45,687 nt of DNA, taken from an uncultured Bacteroidota bacterium (GTDB taxonomy: Bacteria > Bacteroidota > Bacteroidia > AKYH767-A > JABDAW01). Location: contig CAIWCG010000078.1 in the NCBI GenBank assembly GCA_903911135.1, forward strand, positions 1 to 45,687. The letters are read 5' to 3'. Positions 33,271 through 41,024 of the stretch are shown here, piece by piece (the first letter of the stretch is position 1; each line of letters starts with the position of its first letter). A model generated the notes under the pieces. It was given only the letters and a program-made list of their open reading frames with translations. It was not told the origin of the DNA and did not search any database. The position numbers and the translations under genes are program-made.

Positions 33271-34203
33271 TTATATCGCCGTCAATCGAATGGTGATGTT
33301 ATAATCCAAAGTAGTTTCGCTGACTTCTATGGTCACTTCATTTTCATGATAATCATCGTGAGAGGCATTGAAGGTGGCGCCATCTACCACGGTGCTTTTT
33401 ATGGCAACACGGCCAGTAACCACCGTGGTTCCTTCCTTTGCGGTATCTATCAGTTCTACCAGCGCACCATCAATGGGTAGGCCGGTAGCATTATCCAAGA
33501 CGAGGACATTAAATGTTTTCATGATTCTGCTCACATATACCAAGCCATATTCGCGGTCTTGGCGGCGTTGGCTCTCTAGGCTGCCGGTGCTATGGCGGGT
33601 ACGGACTTCATTCCAAGAAATCTTGATGACGGCATCCGTGGTAGTTTTATTTCTGGTGGTCATCGCCAAGGAGGCATTGCCATAAGCTTCCTTAAGAGTG
33701 CTCTGCAGGGTTTTCTTGGTATTAAAATCGCCAACGCCTGTATTTACCTCGGCAATGGTAGGATTCGACATGGCCACTCGGCCTGGCAACAGCATCCTTG
33801 CCGTTTCGCCATCGCTCAAATTCTTGCCCCAAGTCTTTATTTCGCTTTGTTGAGTCAAATGTGGCAACACCAGGTGGCTTTCGGCGATTTCATAAAGCAA
33901 CACATCAGCCACTTTGTCGGTACGTTTCACCATCTTGAAAAGACCATCGCAAAAATCCTTTATCAATAGTTGAGCAGGGGTAAAGGCCTTGTTCACCAAA
34001 TTCGTTTGTTCGGCCATGGCTCTTTTTGTTGATTTTATCAGCATCATTTCATCATGAACCACTATCACTTCGACATTCATCTGTGTGGTAGTCAGGGTGG
34101 TGAAGATACGGTCGGGAGCAAGGACGCTGTTGTTTTTGTCCGTAATCATGATCAGTGCACGATTGCGTCCGCGATTGGATTCGGGTCTGAAAAGTTTTAT
34201 CAT
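33271..34203 (-). CDS. Protein of unknown function with a beta-sandwich tail
   Basis: 310 residues, no signal peptide or membrane helix. The first 205 residues are mainly helical, with many Lys/Arg/Thr; the start MIKLFRPESNRGRNRALIMI is basic. After an apparent linker (RHSTGSLESQRRQDREYG), the last 85 residues (FNVLVLDNATGLPIDGALVELIDTA to LDYNITIRLTAI) look like a CarboxypepD-regulatory or Ig-like domain. This tail type is usually extracytoplasmic, which is odd given the lack of an export signal. The family is not recognised. It is transcribed alone from a -7 element 29-36 bases upstream. Confidence 0.65.
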   Translation of the reverse strand: MIKLFRPESNRGRNRALIMITDKNNSVLAPDRIFTTLTTTQMNVEVIVVHDEMMLIKSTKRAMAEQTNLVNKAFTPAQLLIKDFCDGLFKMVKRTDKVADVLLYEIAESHLVLPHLTQQSEIKTWGKNLSDGETARMLLPGRVAMSNPTIAEVNTGVGDFNTKKTLQSTLKEAYGNASLAMTTRNKTTTDAVIKISWNEVRTRHSTGSLESQRRQDREYGLVYVSRIMKTFNVLVLDNATGLPIDGALVELIDTAKEGTTVVTGRVAIKSTVVDGATFNASHDDYHENEVTIEVSETTLDYNITIRLTAI

Positions 34204-34231
34204 TTTTAAAAGGTTTAAATTATTATGGATG

Positions 34232-34239
34232 CAAAAATA
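34232..34239 (-). promoter_or_regulatory. -7 element of the 34203 gene (minus strand)
   Basis: Minus-strand TATTTTTG fits TAnnTTTG; GTTCTT about 17-23 bases upstream is a weak -33 candidate. Confidence 0.5.
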
Positions 34240-34317
34240 CGCATTATATTATTAAGAACACCTATCATTGAAAAATAAACAATTTTTCCATCACCTGAAT
34301 TTTAAAAAGATACAATC

Positions 34318-34527
34318 CATATCTCCATCCGTCAAAGTAAGAACGGCTATATGGAAACTCATATCCCCATTCGTCACAGTCGGAACGGCTATATGGAAAC
34401 CCATATCCCCATTCGTCACAGTCGGAACGGCTATATGGAAACCCATATCCCCATTCGTCACGGTCGGAATGGGGATATGGAAACCAATATCCCCATCCGT
34501 CACAGTCGGAATGGCTATATGGAAACC
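34318..34527. repeat. 21-bp array F, 10 units alternating in orientation
   Basis: Two 21-bp unit types alternate five times. One begins CATATCCCCATTCGTCACAG and the other begins CGGAACGGCTATATGGAAAC. The second is a diverged inverted form of the first: CATATCCCCATTC aligns with CATATAGCCGTTC from the opposite strand. Unit 8 (34465-34485) carries CGGAATGGGGATATG, the exact inverse of the CATATCCCCATTC core plus flanking bases. The result is a 42-bp dyad repeat whose ends are roughly inverted (34317-34331 against 34507-34522). It lies in a divergent gap between the 34203 gene and the Uma2-like gene. Variant TCATT(A/G)AT boxes nearby are degenerate only (34264, 34562). Confidence 0.96.
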
Positions 34528-34686
34528 CATATAGTGCCTCGTACTTGTCTTTTCGGTTATATTTATTGATAATGAGCATATTAACAAAAATTAATGGGCA
34601 TGTTTGAGACTTGTTTTGATGAAGGAATTATGCCCAATAATAATACCATCAGTAGGTGTTGGGTAGGTTATTGTAAAATAGTTTAG

Positions 34687-34694
34687 TAGCTTTG
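34687..34694 (+). promoter_or_regulatory. -7 element of the Uma2-like gene
   Basis: TAGCTTTG fits TAnnTTTG, 26 bases before the ATG. The nearest TTG triplets are at spacings of 13 and 25, so the -33 is uncertain. Confidence 0.45.
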
Positions 34695-34720
34695 CATCAA
34701 TAATCAAGATTAATGAGCCA

Positions 34721-35293
34721 ATGGAAAAATTAGAACTTAAAACAGATATGTTGAACCTTTCGGAGGAACAATTTTTTATGCTTTGTTCAAAGAATAAGGG
34801 ATTGAGAATAGAAAGGGATAAAAATTCAAATATAATAATAATGACACCAACAGGCATTGAAACCTCCAACTCCAATGGAGAAATTTTTGGAGAAGTAAGG
34901 AATTGGAATAAGAAAACAAGATTGGGTTATACCTTTGAATCCAATGCAGGATTCACGATGCCGAATAAGGCGATGCGTTCGCCAGATGTTTCCTGGATTC
35001 CAAAGGAAAAATATGAAGCGCTTCCTAAAGAGGATAGGGAACGATTCGCCCATATATGTCCTGATTTTGTCATTGAATTGATGTCTAAAAGCGATTCATT
35101 GGAAGATACGATGAAGAAAATGGAAGAATGGATAGAAAATGGCTGCTTGTTGGGCTGGCTGATAGACCCCGAAAGCCGCACAACAACTATCTACAAACCG
35201 AATGCTTCGCCATCGCAACTTCCTTTCAGCGAAACCCTTTCCGGAGAAACTGTTTTGCAGGGATTCACATTGAAATTGGATGAGGTGATTTAG
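34721..35293 (+). CDS. Uma2-family (DUF820) putative restriction-like nuclease
   Basis: 190 residues. The family has a PD-(D/E)xK fold: an Asp in RSPDVSWIPK (about residue 90) and the P-D-F-V-I-E-L-x-S-K-S-D segment (about 112-125) supply the metal-binding Asp, Glu and Lys. The N-terminal FFMLCSKNKGLRIERDKNSN and the repeated Ile strand before MTPTG, plus the late GCLLGWLIDPESRTTTIYKP, complete the usual pattern. Uma2 proteins are multiplied in cyanobacteria and some Bacteroidota; their role is unsettled, with links to mobile DNA proposed. It is a single gene next to array F. Confidence 0.88.
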   Translation: MEKLELKTDMLNLSEEQFFMLCSKNKGLRIERDKNSNIIIMTPTGIETSNSNGEIFGEVRNWNKKTRLGYTFESNAGFTMPNKAMRSPDVSWIPKEKYEALPKEDRERFAHICPDFVIELMSKSDSLEDTMKKMEEWIENGCLLGWLIDPESRTTTIYKPNASPSQLPFSETLSGETVLQGFTLKLDEVI

Positions 35294-35349
35294 CGATGGG
35301 ATTCCAATTATAAGTAGTTTGGCCATCTTAAATAAAATATAATACTACA

Positions 35350-36045
35350 ATGAAATCAAGATTTGTTATTCGATTGCTGGCTGTGATGGTGGTGATTTAT
35401 TCTTGTCAGGAGAGTAAGGCGCAGAAGAATGATTGGCAACGGGAGGGATTGAAAGGGAGGGTGAAGGAGGCGAAGGATGTTACCTATACGGTTAGGGATA
35501 AATCGGGTAAAATAAGTAATAGAGATATTGCGCTTGATTATTCAAAAGTGTTTGATGTGAATGGAAATTTGATTGCACTGGTTTTTCATAATCGGAATGC
35601 TGATACGGTAAAAACAAATATTAAAAACAAATTTGATGAGAAGGGGAATAGGGTTGAAAAGTCCTCTTATGTTTTGGATACTATTCTTATGGATAGATAT
35701 GAATACAAGTTTGACGATAAGGGGAATGATGTGGAATGGGAAGCTTATAATGATTTGGGCGCTATGTACCGAAAAGGAATTTGCAAGTATGATGACAAGG
35801 GCAATAAGATTGAAGAAAGCGTTTATGATTCGAAAAATACTTTTATCAACCGTTCTGTTTTCAGATATGACAAATCTGGAAATATAGCCGAGGAGGATAG
35901 TTATGTTGAAAGCAATAAGTTGATCAATACCGCTACCAATAAATATGAATTTGATTCAAAAGGAAATTGGATAACCCAAAAGGTCTATATCCCACAATTT
36001 AAAAATCCCCGAAACATTACCAAAAGGGAAATCATCTATTATTGA
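35350..36045 (+). CDS. Exported lipoprotein-like protein with YD/RHS-type short repeats
   Basis: 231 residues. The N-terminus is a signal sequence with a possible lipobox (VIYSC, Cys19). The rest is built of about five repeats of roughly 25 residues with the wording YDDKGNKIEESVYD, FDEKGNRVEKSSYV, FDDKGNDVEWEAYN and YDKSGNIAEEDSYV, the beta-hairpin pattern of YD/RHS-like repeats. It lacks the long C-terminal toxin region of true RHS proteins. Probably an envelope protein; the function is unknown. It has no obvious operon partner. Confidence 0.75.
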   Translation: MKSRFVIRLLAVMVVIYSCQESKAQKNDWQREGLKGRVKEAKDVTYTVRDKSGKISNRDIALDYSKVFDVNGNLIALVFHNRNADTVKTNIKNKFDEKGNRVEKSSYVLDTILMDRYEYKFDDKGNDVEWEAYNDLGAMYRKGICKYDDKGNKIEESVYDSKNTFINRSVFRYDKSGNIAEEDSYVESNKLINTATNKYEFDSKGNWITQKVYIPQFKNPRNITKREIIYY

Positions 36046-36129
36046 TACTGCCCTTGAAAGCAGAAGTCAACGTTTGTCATCAATACATATAGTACGGCCA
36101 TTTATTGAGCGTTTTACTATTATTGCATC

Positions 36130-36612
36130 ATGAAAAATCATTCATGGGCATTAATCATTCTGTTGTTTGTAACTCTTACTCTTGATTCTTGTGGGCAAGC
36201 TCCCAAAAATACTACCGTCATTGATTGTGATGATGCCCTTTGGGAGCATGTATATCATGCCAATCGTCTGAAAGTCATCGAGCCATGCAAACATGTAACC
36301 GGAGTGATTTATAAGGAGAAAAGGGAGAAGGATGGCGACTTGCACATTTGCCTGAAATTGGATGCAGGACAGGAAAATCTTTTGAACGCTTTCAATATCG
36401 ACAAGCAGCATGGCTGTCTTGTGTTGGAGCCTGTTTGCGTCAATGAAGTGACCCAGAAGGATGCCATCGGTTCATGCAATGATTATGTGAACAGGGTGGT
36501 CATCCCCAAGGTGGGCGAACATGTGGAAGTGGTGGGTTCTTATGTAGAGGATGAGCAGCATGGCTGGCGAGAGATTCATCCCGTCACCAGGATAAAAATT
36601 CTCAATGATTAA
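36130..36612 (+). CDS. Lipoprotein with an OB-fold-like domain
   Basis: 160 residues. The lipobox LDSC puts the lipidated cysteine at residue 21. The mature domain contains HVTGVIYKEKREKDGDLHI, VVIPKVGEHVEVVGSYVEDE and HGWREIHPVTRIKI. The wording 'V.G.Y......GW.EIHPV..I' resembles OB-fold nucleic-acid or ligand-binding domains found in several bacterial exported proteins. Five cysteines in the mature chain (e.g. VIDCDD, IEPCKH, GCLVLEPVC, GSCND) could form disulfides. The exact family is not identified. Confidence 0.7.
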   Translation: MKNHSWALIILLFVTLTLDSCGQAPKNTTVIDCDDALWEHVYHANRLKVIEPCKHVTGVIYKEKREKDGDLHICLKLDAGQENLLNAFNIDKQHGCLVLEPVCVNEVTQKDAIGSCNDYVNRVVIPKVGEHVEVVGSYVEDEQHGWREIHPVTRIKILND

Positions 36613-36675
36613 GGACCTTTTCGCTGAACTCAAGGATATTTTGCATTTTTGCAGGAAATAAATCATGATTTAACG

Positions 36676-37659
36676 ATGGAATATAAAGTAGCTAAAGACG
36701 ATTACATTCATGGCGGAACGCAGAAGGATTTCTATACCGACAGGGAGGTGGAGAAATGCAACTGTCCTTTGTGCGGTTCTACCGATTTTGTGATCATCTA
36801 CAAGGAACGTGGCAGCATCGGATTGGCACAATGCAAGGCCTGCAATCTGGTTTATGCCAACCCAAGGGTCATCAATGCCGAAGAGAATTATCATGGCGAT
36901 GCTTCGGTATATTTCGAAGAGGCACGGTTGATATTTAAAGGCAAAAAGAAACATCATCGCGACCGCAATTATGAATATGAATTGCAGGAGATAAAGAAAT
37001 TCAAGCCCACGGGAAAGCTGTTGGACATAGGTACCAACATGGGCTTCTTTTTAAGGAAAGCAAAGGAATTCGGATTTGAAGTGGAAGGCGTTGAACCCTC
37101 TCCATCCTTGTCTAAGATTGCCTTTGAGCAGTTTGGTCTCAAGATTCATAACGATTATTTTATGGCTAAGGATTTCGCTGCCAAGAGCATGGATGTCATC
37201 ACCATGATTGATGTGTTTGAGCATGTGACCAATCCACGCGATTTATTGAGCAGCGCCCATCAAGTGCTGAAGGACGATGGCATCATGTGCATCAAGGTGC
37301 CTAATGCCAACTATAACATCTTGAAGTTGAAGCTTGCACAGCGTTCAGGCAGGGAGGCCAGTCATGATATCTTCAATTCATACGAGCATGTAGTTCATTA
37401 CACCCCTGAAACCATGAAAGCGATGCTGAAGACTGGTGGTTTCAGAATCAAGAAATTGATTTTGCCCTTGCCTATCCATCCTCCGTTATGGTCTGGTTTG
37501 GTGGGGCATTATTATCAATATCCTTCTCCTGCCATTCTCGACTGGAAGCGCATTTTGGTAAGGAATATCTTTTATAATATCGGCAAGTTGCAGAAGCTCT
37601 TGGGACTGAAGATTTCTTTTGCTCCCGATTTGATGTTCATTATAGAGAAAGAAGGTTGA
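36676..37659 (+). CDS. Class I SAM-dependent methyltransferase with an N-terminal zinc-binding knuckle
   Basis: 327 residues from the ATG at 36676; an in-frame TTG at 36649 is less likely. Cys30, Cys33, Cys53 and Cys56 (CPLCGS...CKAC) form a zinc-ribbon-like knuckle seen in a group of sugar- and small-molecule methyltransferases. SAM motif I is LLDIGTNMGFF (residues 115-125), followed by VEGVEPSPSL (acidic loop) and MIDVFEHVTNPRDLL (post-I motif). The C-terminal part has a hydrophobic segment without clear membrane helices. The substrate cannot be told; cell-surface sugar or lipid modification is typical of the group. Confidence 0.88.
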   Translation: MEYKVAKDDYIHGGTQKDFYTDREVEKCNCPLCGSTDFVIIYKERGSIGLAQCKACNLVYANPRVINAEENYHGDASVYFEEARLIFKGKKKHHRDRNYEYELQEIKKFKPTGKLLDIGTNMGFFLRKAKEFGFEVEGVEPSPSLSKIAFEQFGLKIHNDYFMAKDFAAKSMDVITMIDVFEHVTNPRDLLSSAHQVLKDDGIMCIKVPNANYNILKLKLAQRSGREASHDIFNSYEHVVHYTPETMKAMLKTGGFRIKKLILPLPIHPPLWSGLVGHYYQYPSPAILDWKRILVRNIFYNIGKLQKLLGLKISFAPDLMFIIEKEG

Positions 37660-37704
37660 TGGATATTATTTAAGATGAGTATTTAGACATTATTGATAAA
37701 TAAA

Positions 37705-39198
37705 ATGAAGAAGATAGTTGTAGCAAACCGAGGTGAGATAGCTTTGAGAGTAATGCGTTCTGCCAAGGAAATGGGCATCAAGACCGTTGCAGTTTATTCA
37801 GAAGCAGATAGGAATTCACCGCATGTAAGATATGCCGATGAGGCCATTTGTATCGGACCTCCACCATCTAATCAGAGTTATTTGGTGATGGATAAAATCC
37901 TCGATGCTGCCAAGCAAACTGGAGCAGAGGGGATACATCCGGGTTATGGTTTCTTGTCGGAGAATGCCACCTTTGCAAGAAAAGTCAAGGAAGCAGGCTT
38001 GATATTCATCGGACCTTCGGCAGAGTCGATGGAAATGATGGGGGATAAGCTATCTGCCAAGGCTGCGGCCAAGAAATACAATATACCATTGGTGCCGGGA
38101 ACGGACTATGCCATTACGGATATTGAAAAGGCCAAGACTGTTGCAGCAGAGGTTGGGTTTCCAATTTTGATCAAGGCATCAGCCGGTGGTGGTGGCAAGG
38201 GAATGCGGGTGGTCAACCGTGCTGAAGATTTCGAGGAACAGATGAAGCTGGCAGCCAGCGAGGCACTTTCTTCCTTTGGAGATGGCAGTGTGTTCATCGA
38301 ACGATATGTGGGTTCTCCCCGTCATATCGAGATACAGGTTTTAGGCGATACTCATGGCAATGTGGTCTATCTATTCGAACGCGAATGTTCCATACAGAGA
38401 AGGCATCAGAAGGTGGTGGAAGAAGCTCCCTCTGCCGTGTTGACTTCTGCCAAACGAAAGGCAATGGGCGAATGTGCAGTGATGGTTGCCAAGGCCTGCA
38501 ATTATGTAGGTGCGGGTACGGTGGAGTTTTTGATGGATGAGAACTTGGATTTCTTTTTTCTTGAGATGAACACTCGTCTCCAGGTGGAACATCCGGTTAC
38601 GGAATTGATTACAGGATTGGATTTGGTGAAGGAACAGATAAAGGTGGCAAGAGGGGAGAAGTTGAGCTTTACTCAAGATGACTTGAAGATATTGGGACAT
38701 GCCATTGAGATACGTGTTTGTGCCGAAGACCCAGCAAATAATTTCCTTCCCGATACGGGTACTTTAAGCACCTATCAGATTCCTAAAGGTGCAGGTGTTC
38801 GTGTTGATGATGGCTTTGAAGAGGGTATGGAAATACCGATTTTCTATGACAACATGATTGCCAAACTCATCACTTATGGAAAGGACCGAAACGAAGCCAT
38901 TGCAAGGATGATTCGTGCCATCGATGAATATAAGATATCAGGAATCGAAACCACCTTGCCGTTCTGCAAATATGTCATGCAGCACGAAGCCTTTGTTTCC
39001 GGACATTTCGATACCAACTTCATCAAGAATCATTTCAAGCCAGAAGACCTCGAATCTTCATCATTGGAGGAAGAGCTCGTAGCGGCCTTTTTGGGTGCCA
39101 AGCTGATGAATGAAAATAATAAATCTTCCGCTCCTTCAGTTAGTTATGCTGATGAAACGGTCTCGAAATGGAAAACAAATCGCCTAGGAATAGAATAG
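37705..39198 (+). CDS. accC: Biotin carboxylase subunit of acetyl-/propionyl-CoA carboxylase
   Basis: 497 residues from the ATG at 37705. The enzyme carboxylates biotin on its carrier protein using ATP and bicarbonate. Domains in order: N-terminal pre-ATP-grasp (KKIVVANRGEIALRVMRSAK), ATP-grasp with glycine-rich loop KASAGGGGKGMRVV (about 158-171), FIERYVGSPRHIEIQV, the ECSIQRRHQKVVEEAPS block, FLEMNTRLQVEHPVTEL with metal-binding Glu/Asn and the catalytic Arg, and the C-terminal biotin carboxylase domain ending near FKPEDL. It is about 45 residues longer than E. coli AccC, with a variable tail, as in many Bacteroidota CoA-carboxylase subunits. No biotin carrier or carboxyltransferase gene is adjacent. 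The end overlaps the DUF4294 gene by 31 bases. Confidence 0.92.
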   Translation: MKKIVVANRGEIALRVMRSAKEMGIKTVAVYSEADRNSPHVRYADEAICIGPPPSNQSYLVMDKILDAAKQTGAEGIHPGYGFLSENATFARKVKEAGLIFIGPSAESMEMMGDKLSAKAAAKKYNIPLVPGTDYAITDIEKAKTVAAEVGFPILIKASAGGGGKGMRVVNRAEDFEEQMKLAASEALSSFGDGSVFIERYVGSPRHIEIQVLGDTHGNVVYLFERECSIQRRHQKVVEEAPSAVLTSAKRKAMGECAVMVAKACNYVGAGTVEFLMDENLDFFFLEMNTRLQVEHPVTELITGLDLVKEQIKVARGEKLSFTQDDLKILGHAIEIRVCAEDPANNFLPDTGTLSTYQIPKGAGVRVDDGFEEGMEIPIFYDNMIAKLITYGKDRNEAIARMIRAIDEYKISGIETTLPFCKYVMQHEAFVSGHFDTNFIKNHFKPEDLESSSLEEELVAAFLGAKLMNENNKSSAPSVSYADETVSKWKTNRLGIE

Positions 39199-39815
39199 CA
39201 GGAAACACGCTCTTTTCGGTGTTTCTGTCGGTCGTTTTTATTCTGTCTTTTAATGATTTCATAATGGCGCAACAGGATAGTGGCGGCATTGTTCTCAAGG
39301 CAGAAGTGGTGGGCACCGATACCATTCCGGTGGTGGTGATGAACGATTTCAATGTGGTGGAGAAGTATGATCCCGATGCCTTGAAAAAGCTCAATGAAAT
39401 GAACCGCCTCTATGCCAATGTGAAGAAGGTATTGCCCTATGCTCGGGTGGCAAAAGCCAAACTCGACGAGATCAATGAACATGTGGCGACCATGTCGGAC
39501 AAAAGCCAAAGAAAGGACTATATCAAGAGCGAAGAGAAGATTATGAAAGAACGATTCGAGGCCGAATTGAAGAACTTGAGCATCACACAAGGAAGAATTC
39601 TCATCAAGTTGGTATATCGTGAAACTGGAGAGACTTCCTACGATTTGGTCAAGGAGCTCCGTGGTTCGTTGGTGGCTTCCTTTTGGCAGGGCATGGCGAA
39701 GATTTTTGGCTCCAGTCTAAAAACAAAATATGATGCCGAAGGGGAGGACAAAGCCGTCGAAATTATCGTTAGAGAGATAGATTCGGCAGGATTTGTACCC
39801 ATCAAGCTCAAATAA
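39168..39815 (+). CDS. DUF4294 family exported protein
   Basis: 215 residues. A hydrophobic signal region (residues about 12-33, ending IMAQ) precedes the conserved domain. The DUF4294 pattern is present: VVGTDTIPVVVMNDFNVVEK, LYANVKKVLPYARVAKAKL, an acidic helix, then the most conserved part, LSITQGRILIKLVYRETGE, SYDLVKELRGSLVASFWQGM and AKIFGSSLKTKYD. The family is restricted to Bacteroidota and has no known role; export suggests a periplasmic or envelope location. The gene starts inside the end of accC, suggesting coupled translation. Confidence 0.9.
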   Translation: MENKSPRNRIAGNTLFSVFLSVVFILSFNDFIMAQQDSGGIVLKAEVVGTDTIPVVVMNDFNVVEKYDPDALKKLNEMNRLYANVKKVLPYARVAKAKLDEINEHVATMSDKSQRKDYIKSEEKIMKERFEAELKNLSITQGRILIKLVYRETGETSYDLVKELRGSLVASFWQGMAKIFGSSLKTKYDAEGEDKAVEIIVREIDSAGFVPIKLK

Positions 39816-39989
39816 GGTTAATGATGACAATTTGTCGATGATAGCCCGAAGATGGGCAATTATCGATAAATATGATTGATGATGATCAAAATAACTGATT
39901 AATCAGAAATATTAAAAATCCGGAATTTTAGCCTCGAAAGGGAAGTTTAATACGGGAAATAAAATCGGTCGATGACATTAATGGACCAG

Positions 39990-40199
39990 TTTACTCATAA
40001 ACCGTACCCCTTTATTCATAAACCGTACCCCTTTATTCATAAACCGTACCCCTTTACTCTTAAACTGTACCCCTTTACTTTTAAACCGTACCCCTTTATT
40101 CATAAACCGTACCCCTTTACTCATAAACTGTACCCCTTTACTCATAAACTGTACCCATTTATTCATAAACTGTACCCCTTTATTCATAAACCATGCTTA
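39990..40199. repeat. 21-bp tandem array G, 10 units
   Basis: Ten units of exactly 21 bp, e.g. TTTATTCATAAACCGTACCC plus C. Differences are nearly all C/T transitions (TTTACTC/TTTATTC, ACCGT/ACTGT). The unit holds the dyad TTTAT-TC-ATAAA and the GTAC palindrome. The last unit is partly decayed. It lies in the convergent gap between the DUF4294 and prsW genes. TTAATGATGAC at 39818-39828, a partial box, lies about 160 bases left. The rest of 39816-40291 is AT-rich with no gene. Confidence 0.97.
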
Positions 40200-40291
40200 C
40201 ATTACCAACTACCAAAGTTTTATTGGTAATTATCTTTGATTTTAAGGTCTATTTAAAAAGAAATGCTCTTATTCCAAGGTAATAATGGCTA

Positions 40292-40975
40292 TCAGATGCT
40301 CATTCTATGTATTCTAGAATGAATTTGGATGGCTTTGATGGAAAACAAGATGCCTGCTACCAATGAAATGATGGCGCCAAGATATAAACCTGGAATGATT
40401 TGAAGCAATAAGAAGAAATCGTAAGTGCCATGGAACAGGGTGGCCACCAAAAGGCCGAGTAGCAGATAGGATTTTTTGTGATTTCTGAACTTGGCTAAAC
40501 CGGTAAAATATCCCATCAATACGCCAAAGGTGGCATGAGCTGGAACGGCAGTGAACATTCTAAGCAGGGCCACATCGATGCCTCCCTTCAAAACGTAATG
40601 CAGGTTTTCTATCGTGGCAAATCCCAAGGAGACCATCACGGCATAGGTGATTCCGTCGTAAGGTTCGCTGAATGCTTTTCTGGGATAGGCAAACAGGAGG
40701 AGGAAGAAAAATTTGCAGAATTCTTCCACAAATCCGGTGAATAAATAGGAGCTGATAAGGGTATTGCTGATGGAATATGGATTTTCATTGAAACCTAAAG
40801 TGTCGGGCAGATTTTCAAAATAGATGGCTGGCAAAATGCTGATCATGCCTAAAATAAAACACGTGGCCATGATGAGTATGGGTTCTTTTTCGAATTTGTC
40901 TCGCCAATAAATGAATATCCCGATGGCTAAACCTGGGGCAACTGAAAGTGCAATTAAAATTGGAACCTGAAACAT
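40292..40975 (-). CDS. PrsW-family intramembrane metalloprotease
   Basis: 227 residues with about seven hydrophobic segments. Family motifs: FVEEFCKFF (EE-x-x-K type, Glu84/Glu85), GFATIENLHYVL (Glu123), and MFTAVPAHATFGVLMGYF (His146), which together form the CPBP/PrsW catalytic site within the membrane. In Bacillus, PrsW cleaves the anti-sigma factor RsiW; the substrate here is unknown. It is the last gene of the ileS-dksA-lspA-prsW run, 49 bases after lspA, so two membrane proteases are adjacent. Ends near array G. Confidence 0.9.
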   Translation of the reverse strand: MFQVPILIALSVAPGLAIGIFIYWRDKFEKEPILIMATCFILGMISILPAIYFENLPDTLGFNENPYSISNTLISSYLFTGFVEEFCKFFFLLLFAYPRKAFSEPYDGITYAVMVSLGFATIENLHYVLKGGIDVALLRMFTAVPAHATFGVLMGYFTGLAKFRNHKKSYLLLGLLVATLFHGTYDFFLLLQIIPGLYLGAIISLVAGILFSIKAIQIHSRIHRMSI

Positions 40976-41024
40976 GACAAGAAAATTAAATCACCTGATA
41001 GATGATTTTATACGGAGAAAAAAT

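Noticed and set aside
39144-39590. 148-aa minus-strand frame opposite the DUF4294 gene
   Set aside because: Antisense to a gene with clear family motifs; composition is that of a complementary-strand shadow.
5904-40199. CRISPR arrays
   Set aside because: Units are contiguous with no unique spacers between repeats, and no cas genes are present.
5904-40199. Diversity-generating retroelement template/variable repeats
   Set aside because: No reverse transcriptase is encoded, and variation is transition-type or dyad-preserving rather than adenine-specific.
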